Source: Anaerolineales bacterium UBA1429 (lineage in GTDB: Bacteria > Chloroflexota > Anaerolineae > UBA1429). From it: a DNA stretch of 49,269 bases. This document shows positions 42,638 to 49,269 of the stretch, piece by piece. A program made the translations under genes and the position numbers. Within the stretch, counting starts at the first letter, position 1. The number at the start of each line of letters is the position of its first letter. The notes beneath the pieces were generated by a model. It was given only the letters and a program-made list of their open reading frames with translations. It did no database searches and had not been told where the DNA came from. Where the stretch lies: positions 1 to 49,269 of the forward strand of contig DCTX01000088.1 of the NCBI GenBank assembly GCA_002329325.1. The letters run 5' to 3'.

Positions 42638-44511
42638 GGCATCCGGGCGCCCTCGAGGAGCAAAAAGCCCAAAACGCGGGCCAGGTGCTGCGCCGTCTGG
42701 CCCCCTATTTCAGCCCGTTCAAACATCGCCTGATCGCCATCGGCATCGTGCTGGTGCTGGGCACCCTGGCCGACCTGGCCGCCCCTTACCTGCTGGGCGT
42801 CGCCATCGACCAGTTCATCGCCGTACCGGAGGAGGGGATGCCCCTGTGGCTATCCTGGCTGGTCGGGCCGGATGTCGGCCGCGCCTCCGGGCTGACGGCC
42901 GTCATGGTGACCCTGGCGGTCACCTATGCGATCTCCTGGCTGCTGAATGTGGTCCAGTTCCGGCTGATGGTGCAGGTCAGCCAGCGGGTGCTGCTGACCA
43001 TGCGCGGCCAGATCCTGGCCCAGCTTCACCGCCTCTCCCTGGACTTTTTCGACCAGCACCAGGCCGGCGACCTGATGAGCCGCCTGACCAACGACACCCA
43101 GGTGATCAACGACATGTTCGGCCAGGGGTTGATGCGCATCCTGCGCATGAGCCTGACCCTGGTGGGCATCGTGATCGCCATGGTCACCCTGAACTGGCGG
43201 CTGGCCCTGGCCTCCTTTGCCATCCTGCCGATCATCCTGGCGGTGACGGCCTACTTCTCCCGGCGGGTGCGCCGCGCCTATCGGGAGACACGCCGCACCA
43301 TCGGCGCCGTCAGCGCCGAGCTGCAGGAGAATATCTCGGGCATCCGCGAGGTGCAGGCCTTTGCCCGCGAGAACGAGACCATCGGCGAGTTCCGGGCGGT
43401 GAACCTGCGCAACCGCAACGCCGTAGTCACCGCCGAGACCATCGGCGCCCTCTTTATGCCCGTGCTGGAGGTGCTGAGCACCGTGGCGGCGGCCGTGGTC
43501 ATCGGGTTCGGGGGCTATCTGGTGCTGGGCTTTAGCCCTCCCTTGGTGAGCGTGGGCGTCATCGTGGCGTTCCTGAACTATGTGCGGCGCTTTTACGATC
43601 CCATCCGCGAGATGGCGAACCTGTACGGCCAGATGCAATCGGCCATTGCGGGCGCCGAGCGCATCTTTGAGCTGCTGGATACCGAGCAGAGCGTCAAGGA
43701 TCGGCCCGATCCGGGCTGCCTGCCCGGCGTGCTGGAGGGCCGTATCGTGTACGAGGACGTCTCCTTCCGCTACCAGGAAGACGAGCCCGTGCTGGATCAC
43801 ATCAACGCCGTCATCGAGCCGGGCCAGATGATCGCCCTCGTGGGGCCGACCGGCGCCGGCAAAACGACTTTTGTCAACCTGCTCTTGCGCTTTTACGATG
43901 TCCAGGGCGGCAGCATCCGCATCGATGGCTGCGATATCCGCGACGTGCCCCAGGATACCCTGCGCGAGGCTATCGGCATGGTGCCCCAGGATACCTACCT
44001 GTTCTCCTCCACGGTGATGGAGAATATTCGCTATGGGCGGCTGGATGCCACGGATGAAGAGGTGATGGCGGCGGCGCGCGTGGCCAATGCCGATGGCTTT
44101 ATCCAGCGGCTGCCCGAAGGCTATCAGACCCAGGTGGGCGAGCGCGGCTCCCTGCTGAGCCAGGGTCACCGCCAGATGATCGCCATCTCGCGGGCGATCC
44201 TCAACTCGCCCAAGATCCTGGTGCTGGACGAGGCCACCAGCTCGGTGGATACGCGCACCGAGCTGCTGATCCAGGAGGCGCTGGACAAGCTGATGTCCGA
44301 GCGCACCAGCGTCGTGATCGCCCACCGGCTGAGCACCATCCGCAAGGCCGACCAGATCTTTGTGATCCAGGATGGCCAGATCGTGGAGCGGGGCACCCAT
44401 CAGGAGCTCCTGGCGCGCGAAGGCGTCTACTACGAGCTGTACATGAGCCAGTTCCGCCGCCAGGAGGGGCTGTTCGAGCCAGCCGAGGCGCCCGCCACGG
44501 GCACGGCCTAG
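42634..44511 (+). CDS. ABC exporter half-transporter B (degenerate signature)
   Basis: A 625-residue exporter partner with a longer N terminus. Six spans lie in residues 30-330. Walker A is GPTGAGKTT, Walker B is the intact LVLDEATSS, the H-loop is IAHRLST, but the signature is LLSQGHRQM in place of LSGGQ. With half-transporter A this gives one good site (B Walker motifs with A signature) and one degenerate site. Multidrug or lipid export is likely from the family and the MarR regulator. It ends at a terminator at 44533. Confidence 0.93.
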   Translation: MRHPGALEEQKAQNAGQVLRRLAPYFSPFKHRLIAIGIVLVLGTLADLAAPYLLGVAIDQFIAVPEEGMPLWLSWLVGPDVGRASGLTAVMVTLAVTYAISWLLNVVQFRLMVQVSQRVLLTMRGQILAQLHRLSLDFFDQHQAGDLMSRLTNDTQVINDMFGQGLMRILRMSLTLVGIVIAMVTLNWRLALASFAILPIILAVTAYFSRRVRRAYRETRRTIGAVSAELQENISGIREVQAFARENETIGEFRAVNLRNRNAVVTAETIGALFMPVLEVLSTVAAAVVIGFGGYLVLGFSPPLVSVGVIVAFLNYVRRFYDPIREMANLYGQMQSAIAGAERIFELLDTEQSVKDRPDPGCLPGVLEGRIVYEDVSFRYQEDEPVLDHINAVIEPGQMIALVGPTGAGKTTFVNLLLRFYDVQGGSIRIDGCDIRDVPQDTLREAIGMVPQDTYLFSSTVMENIRYGRLDATDEEVMAAARVANADGFIQRLPEGYQTQVGERGSLLSQGHRQMIAISRAILNSPKILVLDEATSSVDTRTELLIQEALDKLMSERTSVVIAHRLSTIRKADQIFVIQDGQIVERGTHQELLAREGVYYELYMSQFRRQEGLFEPAEAPATGTA

Positions 44512-44532
44512 CAGCCGCGGACGAACACGCAA

Positions 44533-44568
44533 AGCGCCGAATCCAGATAAGCTGGATCCGGCGCTCTT
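44533..44568 (+). terminator. Rho-independent terminator of the MarR-ABC operon
   Basis: A 14-bp stem with one A-C mismatch (44533-44546 with 44552-44565), a 5-base loop and a following CTTTCGTTT. Confidence 0.75.
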
Positions 44569-44596
44569 TCGTTTGCCCCGGCCCGTGGGGCGCAGC

Positions 44597-45616
44597 TCAG
44601 CCGGCGGGGCGCAGGCTCCCCAGCACCTCACGGTTCACCACAAAGCGCGGGATGCGCCCCTGCACCACATCGGCGCACACCTCGACGATCAGCTCGTACA
44701 GGTCGGCCCGCGATTCGGGCGAGTAGGCCGCCACGTGGGGCGTCAACACCACGTCTTCTCTGCCGCGCAGGGGCGAATCGGGGGGCAGGGGCTCCTCCTC
44801 CGTCACATCCAGCCCGGCGGCCCACAGGCGACCGCTATCCAGGGCGCGGATCAGGGCAGCCTCGTCCACAATGGCGCCCCGGGCATCGTTCACCAGGATG
44901 CAGCCCGGCTTGATGCGGGCAAAGGCCTCGTCATCCAGCATGTGATAGGTCTCGGGCGTGAGGGGGCAATGGATGGTGATGAAATCCGAGCGCTCCAGCA
45001 AGGCCTCGAGGGGGAGCATCTCGATCCCCAAGGGGGTGGCGCGCTCCTGGGGGACGTAGGGGTCATAGGCTACCACCTCCATCTCCCAGCCGCCGACGCT
45101 CTGGGCCACGCGACGGCCGATGGGCCCCAGCCCGATGATCCCCAGGGTAGCGCCCCGCATGCGGCGGGTGCGCCCCGGCGCGCGATGGGGTTGCTCGCCC
45201 TGGTGCATGGCCCGGTCCAGCCGCGAGACATGCCGCAGGCAATCCAGCAGCAGGGCGATGGCGTGGTCGCTCACCTCATCCACGCAGTAGGTGGGCGTAT
45301 TGCAGACCATGATGCCCTGCTCGGTGGCGGCGGCCACGTCAATGCAATCATAGCCCGCCCCGGCGCGGATCAGGCAGCGGGCGGCGGGCAACTGCTCGAT
45401 CACCTCACGGGTGAGCAGGGGTCGCACCGACTGGATCACCACCACCACGGCATCTTTGGCCGCCTGGATCACCTGCTCTGGGGTGCGGCACTCGTATTCC
45501 TCCCAGCTTGCGCCCACCGCGGCCATGCGCTCGGCCTCAAAGCCCATGGGCGTGAACAAGGGGCGGCTATAGTCGATCAGCACCACGTGGGCGGCAAAGG
45601 CATCTCGGTCAGGCAT
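44597..45616 (-). CDS. D-isomer-specific 2-hydroxyacid dehydrogenase
   Basis: A 339-residue NAD-dependent dehydrogenase. GIIGLGPIGRRVAQS is the Rossmann NAD motif, NDARGAIVDE holds the catalytic Arg, DVTEEEPLP the Glu and TPHVAAYS the His. It resembles the C-terminal-binding-protein/phosphoglycerate dehydrogenase-like branch; the substrate is unclear. The ATG at 45616 has GAAGGGAG 5 bases upstream; a GTG two codons earlier is too close to that site. Its 3' end faces the ABC operon terminator. Confidence 0.87.
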   Translation of the reverse strand: MPDRDAFAAHVVLIDYSRPLFTPMGFEAERMAAVGASWEEYECRTPEQVIQAAKDAVVVVIQSVRPLLTREVIEQLPAARCLIRAGAGYDCIDVAAATEQGIMVCNTPTYCVDEVSDHAIALLLDCLRHVSRLDRAMHQGEQPHRAPGRTRRMRGATLGIIGLGPIGRRVAQSVGGWEMEVVAYDPYVPQERATPLGIEMLPLEALLERSDFITIHCPLTPETYHMLDDEAFARIKPGCILVNDARGAIVDEAALIRALDSGRLWAAGLDVTEEEPLPPDSPLRGREDVVLTPHVAAYSPESRADLYELIVEVCADVVQGRIPRFVVNREVLGSLRPAG

Positions 45617-45743
45617 GGACACTCCCTTCTGGTACTCCCTATCTGCTATATACCGTCAAGACGCATGGCGGATCCGGGGCAGCGCCAACATCATGGGCGC
45701 TCCCCGGCCCCGGGGTGCTCCGCTGCGCCGCGCCCTCTCGCTC

Positions 45744-46268
45744 CTATGACAGGCCGGCCTTGAGATCCGTAGCCAACTGCGCCGCCCAGGCGCCGATGGC
45801 ATCCCAATCCCGCAGGTCGCTGGCGGGCTTGGCATACAGAGGGCTGGCGGACATCTTGGTCAGCAAGGTATCTGGAAAACGTAGCACGGCCGGATCGAAG
45901 AGCCCGCCAAAGAGCTCCGTTGCCATGGGCGAGAGCCCGGGGAACTTGGCCAGCTCCTTGTCCAGTTGGGTGCGGGCCCCTTGCACATCGTCCGTCGCGA
46001 AGGTGGGGCCAAGGGCAAAGAGCGCCACCGGCCGCGCGGAGAGGGCCTGGCCATGCCGGGAGAGAAAGCGCCGGGCGTCCTTGAGCAGGCTGCCGATGTA
46101 GAGAGGCGCCCCCAGCACGACGGCGTCATAGCCCTCCAAAGAGCGCACCTGGCGCGCCGGTTGGAGGTCCACATCGAGGCCTTGGTCGCGCAGCGTCGCC
46201 GCGATTGCCTCGGCGACCTGGCGCGTGGAACCATAGCGCGTCGCAAAGGCTACCAATGTCTTGGGCAT
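45744..46268 (-). CDS. Flavodoxin-domain protein (HemG-like)
   Basis: A 174-residue FMN-binding protein. The phosphate loop FATRYGSTRQVAEAIA (8-23), the VVLGAPLYIGSLLKDARRF stretch and the ALGPTFATDD loop match the flavodoxin-5/HemG group, which includes menaquinone-dependent protoporphyrinogen oxidase. Without haem-biosynthesis neighbours a general electron-transfer role is equally likely. AAGGAGG precedes the ATG. It follows comEC by 39 bases on the same strand. Confidence 0.82.
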   Translation of the reverse strand: MPKTLVAFATRYGSTRQVAEAIAATLRDQGLDVDLQPARQVRSLEGYDAVVLGAPLYIGSLLKDARRFLSRHGQALSARPVALFALGPTFATDDVQGARTQLDKELAKFPGLSPMATELFGGLFDPAVLRFPDTLLTKMSASPLYAKPASDLRDWDAIGAWAAQLATDLKAGLS

Positions 46269-46307
46269 GTCAGCCTCCTTGTCCCGTTCTGCCGATCCTT
46301 GCCTGTT

Positions 46308-48659
46308 TCAGCGCCGGGTCTTGACCCACAACCGGCTGCCATCGGTGGCGAGCTCGATGGTGCCCACCTGATCGGTGCGCAAGACGCGCGCCCCGTTGGC
46401 TTCTAGCCGCTCCAACACAGAGGGGCTGGGGTGCCCAAAGCGATTCTCGGCGCCCACACTGATCACGGCGATCTGAGGCGCCACCGCGGAGAGAAACGCC
46501 GCCGTGGATGCCGAGCCCGAGCCATGATGCGAGACCTTGAGCACCGTGGCCGACAGGTCCAGTCCTGCGCTCAGCAGCTCCGCCTCGGCTCGCGCCCCGA
46601 TATCGCCGGTCAAGAGCAGGCGCAGGTCCCCATATTCCAGCAGCATCACCAGTGACCGCTCGTTGTCGTCGGGGGCATTATGCGCCAGATCCTCCGCCGG
46701 ATGCAAGACCCACAGGCGGGTCTCGCCCATGAGGATCTGATCGCCCCGCTGCACACGGGTCTCTGTAACCCCGCCCGCCTCGATGCGGCGCCGCCATTCG
46801 TCGCCCAGCAGGCTGCCGCCCGCCGCGCTCGCCTGAACGATCTGCCCCACCTGATAGCGCTCCGTCAGGGGCACCAGGCCCGCCAGGTGGTCGCTATCCT
46901 GGTGGGTAGCGACCACCAGATCGATGCGGCGCTGCCAGAAGGGCAGGATCTCGCCCAGGCGCGCGGCCATCAGCACGGAGTCGGGGCCGCCATCGATCAG
47001 CGCCCAATGGCCCTCGGGCGATTGGATGAGCAAGGCATCCCCCTGGCCCACATCCAGCACATAGACGTGCAGCCTGCCATCGGGCAGGGTCGCGACCGCC
47101 CCCCAGATCAGGGCCGCGGTGAGCGCCAGGGCGCCCAGGCCGGCCAGGGTTCGCCAATCGGACGCATGGCCCCGGGGGAGGCGGATACGCCGCAGCGGCC
47201 GGACGGCGATCAGCAGCAGCAGCGCGCCGTAAAAGAGCCAGGCGGCCCATTGGGGCAATCGGGGCAGGGCAAGGGACGCCCAGGGCAAGGTGCCAAGGGT
47301 ACGGGCCACGCCGGTACACCAGCGCAGGGGAAGCCAGAGGCCATAGCCCAGGAAGCGCGCCAGCCCCGGCGCGGGCAGGGCGATCAGGGCCAGGATGGCC
47401 CCGGGGATCAGGATCAGCGGCTGGATCGACAGCACCAGGAGGTTGGCCAGGAGAGCCACCGTCGAGATCTCGGAAAAGTTGGCCCAGATGATGGGCAGGG
47501 TGGCGAGCTGAGCGGCCGTGGTGGTCAGCAGCACATCCCAGACGATGTGCAGCCGGGCGAGCCCGACGCCGGCACCGGCCTGCAACCCGGCGTACAGACC
47601 CTCCGCCAGGCGGGGCTGCAGCAGGATCAAGGCCAATGTGGCGGCAAGGGAGAGCTGGTAGCTCACGCTGTGTAACAGCAGGGGGTTGGCGGCGGTCATC
47701 GCCAGAGCCGTGGCGGCCAGGCTCGTCAGGGGCGAAGCGCGCCTCCCCACGAGTTGCGCTACCACAAAGAGGCCGCCGGTGAGCCCGGCGCGCACCACCG
47801 GCGGCGAGGGGCCGACCAGGGCCACGAACAGCCCCAGCAGCGCCAGCCCGAGGGAGAGGCTGGCCCAGCGGTGCATCCAGCGGCGGCTGCCAAAGAACCA
47901 CGCCTGCAACAAGACGCTGACGTTGTAGCCCGAGATCACGATGATGTGGGTCAGCCCCACGGCGCGAAAGGCCTCGGCCATCTCATCAGGCAGAGTGTGA
48001 TCGAGGCCCAGCAGGATGCCCTGCAACAGCCCGGCCTCCGGCTGCGGCAGGATCAGGTCGATGCGGCGGCGCAGGGCATCTTTGGCGCGATAGAGGGCCG
48101 CCAGCAGCGGGTTGCCTGCCCGGCCGGGCAGGGGCTCGACGGTCGCCCAGGGCATGAGCGAGTGGACGCCTCGCGAGGCCAGGTACTCGCGATAGTCGAA
48201 ATCTTCCAGCACGGGGGGCGTCTCCAGGTCGCCGGAGCAGCGCACCCGATCGCCGTACTCGTAGGTGGGGTAGAGCGGAACGTTGGCCAGCAGCTTGCCG
48301 CCCACGGTCAGGGCCTCGTCCTCCAGGATGAGGCGCTCCACGGCTATTTCGAGCTGGATGCGGGTATTGCGGATCTCGGGCTCAGCCGAGACATAGCCCT
48401 CGACGACGGCGTCGCGCCCGTTGTAGCTGGCCAGGTCACGGGGGCCGAAGTGCGGCTGGGCAAGCTGCCAGCGCCATGCTCCCAGCGCCATCACCAGGGC
48501 CAGGGCGGCGATGCGGCGGCCGCGTGGCCGGCGCCACTCCAGCGCCAGGCCTCCCGTCGCCCAGAGGCTCGCCAGGGCCAGCACGGGCGCGGGCGGATGC
48601 AGCCCTGCCCCCAGCATCAGCCCCGCGGTCCAGGCGATGGCGACATAGACCAGGGTCAT
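46308..48659 (-). CDS. comEC: DNA internalisation-related competence protein ComEC/Rec2
   Basis: A 783-residue membrane protein that forms the DNA-uptake channel in natural competence. The N-terminal OB-like domain (DAVVEGYVSAEPEIRNTRIQ) is followed by the Competence domain (ILLGLDHTLPDEMAEAFRAVGLTHIIVISGYNVSVL), about ten spans, and a C-terminal metallo-beta-lactamase domain with THQDSDH in place of the exact HxHxDH and a SHHGS motif near residue 700. The ATG at 48659 has GGAGGG upstream. comEA and comFA-like genes are not seen here. It is divergent from tadA. Confidence 0.95.
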   Translation of the reverse strand: MTLVYVAIAWTAGLMLGAGLHPPAPVLALASLWATGGLALEWRRPRGRRIAALALVMALGAWRWQLAQPHFGPRDLASYNGRDAVVEGYVSAEPEIRNTRIQLEIAVERLILEDEALTVGGKLLANVPLYPTYEYGDRVRCSGDLETPPVLEDFDYREYLASRGVHSLMPWATVEPLPGRAGNPLLAALYRAKDALRRRIDLILPQPEAGLLQGILLGLDHTLPDEMAEAFRAVGLTHIIVISGYNVSVLLQAWFFGSRRWMHRWASLSLGLALLGLFVALVGPSPPVVRAGLTGGLFVVAQLVGRRASPLTSLAATALAMTAANPLLLHSVSYQLSLAATLALILLQPRLAEGLYAGLQAGAGVGLARLHIVWDVLLTTTAAQLATLPIIWANFSEISTVALLANLLVLSIQPLILIPGAILALIALPAPGLARFLGYGLWLPLRWCTGVARTLGTLPWASLALPRLPQWAAWLFYGALLLLIAVRPLRRIRLPRGHASDWRTLAGLGALALTAALIWGAVATLPDGRLHVYVLDVGQGDALLIQSPEGHWALIDGGPDSVLMAARLGEILPFWQRRIDLVVATHQDSDHLAGLVPLTERYQVGQIVQASAAGGSLLGDEWRRRIEAGGVTETRVQRGDQILMGETRLWVLHPAEDLAHNAPDDNERSLVMLLEYGDLRLLLTGDIGARAEAELLSAGLDLSATVLKVSHHGSGSASTAAFLSAVAPQIAVISVGAENRFGHPSPSVLERLEANGARVLRTDQVGTIELATDGSRLWVKTRR

Positions 48660-48713
48660 GGCGCCCTCCGCAAGAGCCGGTGCAGCAATAAGGGGCCGGT
48701 GGGCGTGGCGCGT

Positions 48714-48741
48714 TTGGCAAGGCATCGAGCTGTGCTATAAT
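48714..48741 (+). promoter_or_regulatory. Strong promoter of tadA, apparently leaderless
   Basis: TTGGCA (48714-48719), a 16-base spacer and TATAAT (48736-48741) preceded by TG-N. Transcription would begin near 48748, only a few bases before the ATG at 48752, and no ribosome site is visible. Confidence 0.65.
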
Positions 48742-48751
48742 CGCGGTGCTT

Positions 48752-49216
48752 ATGGATCACGCACGCTGGATGCGCGAGGCGCTGGCCGAGGCCGAGGAGG
48801 CCGCCCGCGAGGGAGAGATCCCCGTGGGGGCTGTCGTGGTCTGGCAGGGCGAGGTGATCGGGCGCGGGCACAACCGCAAAGAGGCCGAGGCGGATCCCAC
48901 GGCCCACGCCGAGATCCTGGCGCTGCGCCAGGCGGCGGCAGCGCGGCAGAGTTGGCGCCTTTCGGGGGCGACGCTCTACTGCACGCTGGAGCCCTGCTGC
49001 ATGTGCGCCGGAGCGTTGGTGAATGCGCGGGTAGACGAGCTGGTGTTCGCCCTGCATGATCCCAAGACGGGAGCCGCCGGCTCGGTGTACGATCTGGTGC
49101 GTTCGCCCTGGCTGAACCACCGGCTGCGCGTTCGTTTTGGCGTGCTGGCGGAAGAGGCCCAGGCGCTGATGGATGCCTTTTTCGAGCGGCTGCGGAGCCA
49201 GCGCAGCGACGGATGA
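48752..49216 (+). CDS. tadA: tRNA-specific adenosine deaminase
   Basis: A 154-residue zinc deaminase that converts adenosine to inosine at the wobble position of tRNA-Arg(ACG). The zinc site is His52-Ala-Glu54 and Cys82-x2-Cys85 in PCCMC, with the catalytic Glu in HAE. Length and the LDPKTGAAGS-like ending of the core are normal for bacterial TadA. The ATG at 48752 is chosen over a GTG at 48746 because the predicted transcript begins close to it; initiation appears leaderless. It is followed within 14 bases by a tRNA-Ser. Confidence 0.93.
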   Translation: MDHARWMREALAEAEEAAREGEIPVGAVVVWQGEVIGRGHNRKEAEADPTAHAEILALRQAAAARQSWRLSGATLYCTLEPCCMCAGALVNARVDELVFALHDPKTGAAGSVYDLVRSPWLNHRLRVRFGVLAEEAQALMDAFFERLRSQRSDG

Positions 49217-49229
49217 TCCCAAGCGACCC

Positions 49230-49269
49230 GGAGGGGTGCCGGAGAGGTTGATCGGGGCGGTCTCGAAAA
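49230..49269 (+). tRNA. tRNA-Ser(CGA), 5' part, cut by the window end
   Basis: GGAGGGG at 49230 is the acceptor strand, followed by TG and a D-arm, then an anticodon loop CTCGAAA, giving anticodon CGA, which reads UCG. The window ends in the anticodon stem. The G73-type acceptor start and D-arm layout are typical of tRNA-Ser. Confidence 0.85.

Noticed and set aside
1..49269. A prophage, integrative element or insertion sequence
   Set aside because: No integrase, transposase, phage structural gene, attachment repeat or abrupt change in base composition was seen.

Overview
The window is high-GC bacterial chromosome with dense coding on both strands. It most likely comes from a member of the Chloroflexota (Anaerolineae/Caldilineae-like). 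This placement is inferred from gene style, not from a marker tree. The clues are membrane-anchored surface proteins with long Thr-Pro-rich stretches, a PA14 cell-surface protein, many sugar-acid and glycoside enzymes (GH4, GH29, enolase-superfamily dehydratases, an ADP-ribosylglycohydrolase-like protein), Gram-positive-type LexA-like boxes, and ordinary sigma-70 type promoters.

Layout. 0.1-8.4 kb: GH4 glycosidase, CoA-disulfide-reductase-like flavoprotein, Old Yellow Enzyme, CPBP-type membrane protein, then leftward alpha/beta hydrolase, HD protein, enolase-superfamily enzyme and SDR dehydrogenase. 8.9-15.3 kb: dnaE and, 29 bases downstream, a 970-residue transmembrane protein that joins an outside six-Asp-box propeller to an inside STAND/AAA ATPase. 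15.3-19.7 kb: a small protein behind a strong promoter overlapped by two LexA-like boxes, a cyclophilin-like protein, an Rrf2 regulator divergent from a flavoprotein, and a SEC-C protein. 19.7-23.9 kb: a tight run of HAD hydrolase, galK, MFS transporter and glycosyltransferase. 23.9-32.1 kb: rfbB and scpA leftward; site-2 protease, triple-PA14 protein, acetamidase-family protein and a glycosyltransferase that reads in frame into a nucleoside hydrolase, all rightward. 32.1-32.5 kb: a cluster of hairpin-forming repeats. 32.5-37.6 kb: ADP-ribosylglycohydrolase-like protein and GH29 fucosidase leftward, a second enolase-superfamily enzyme rightward, with five DnaA-box-like 9-mers in the divergent gap. 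37.7-44.6 kb: Thr-Pro stalk protein, B12 radical SAM protein, and a MarR regulator with a clear operator ahead of a heterodimeric ABC exporter. 44.6-49.3 kb: 2-hydroxyacid dehydrogenase, flavodoxin, comEC, tadA and the start of a tRNA-Ser.

The genes suggest an organism that breaks down plant or host glycans (galactosides, fucosides, sugar acids) mixed with housekeeping genes (dnaE, scpA, comEC, tadA). No transposase, integrase, CRISPR array or phage gene was seen. The most unusual items are the propeller-STAND membrane protein, the DnaA-box cluster inside a sugar locus, the SOS-type promoter in front of an uncharacterised small protein, the MarR operator array, the in-frame glycosyltransferase/nucleoside hydrolase read-through, and a CPBP protein with altered catalytic motifs.
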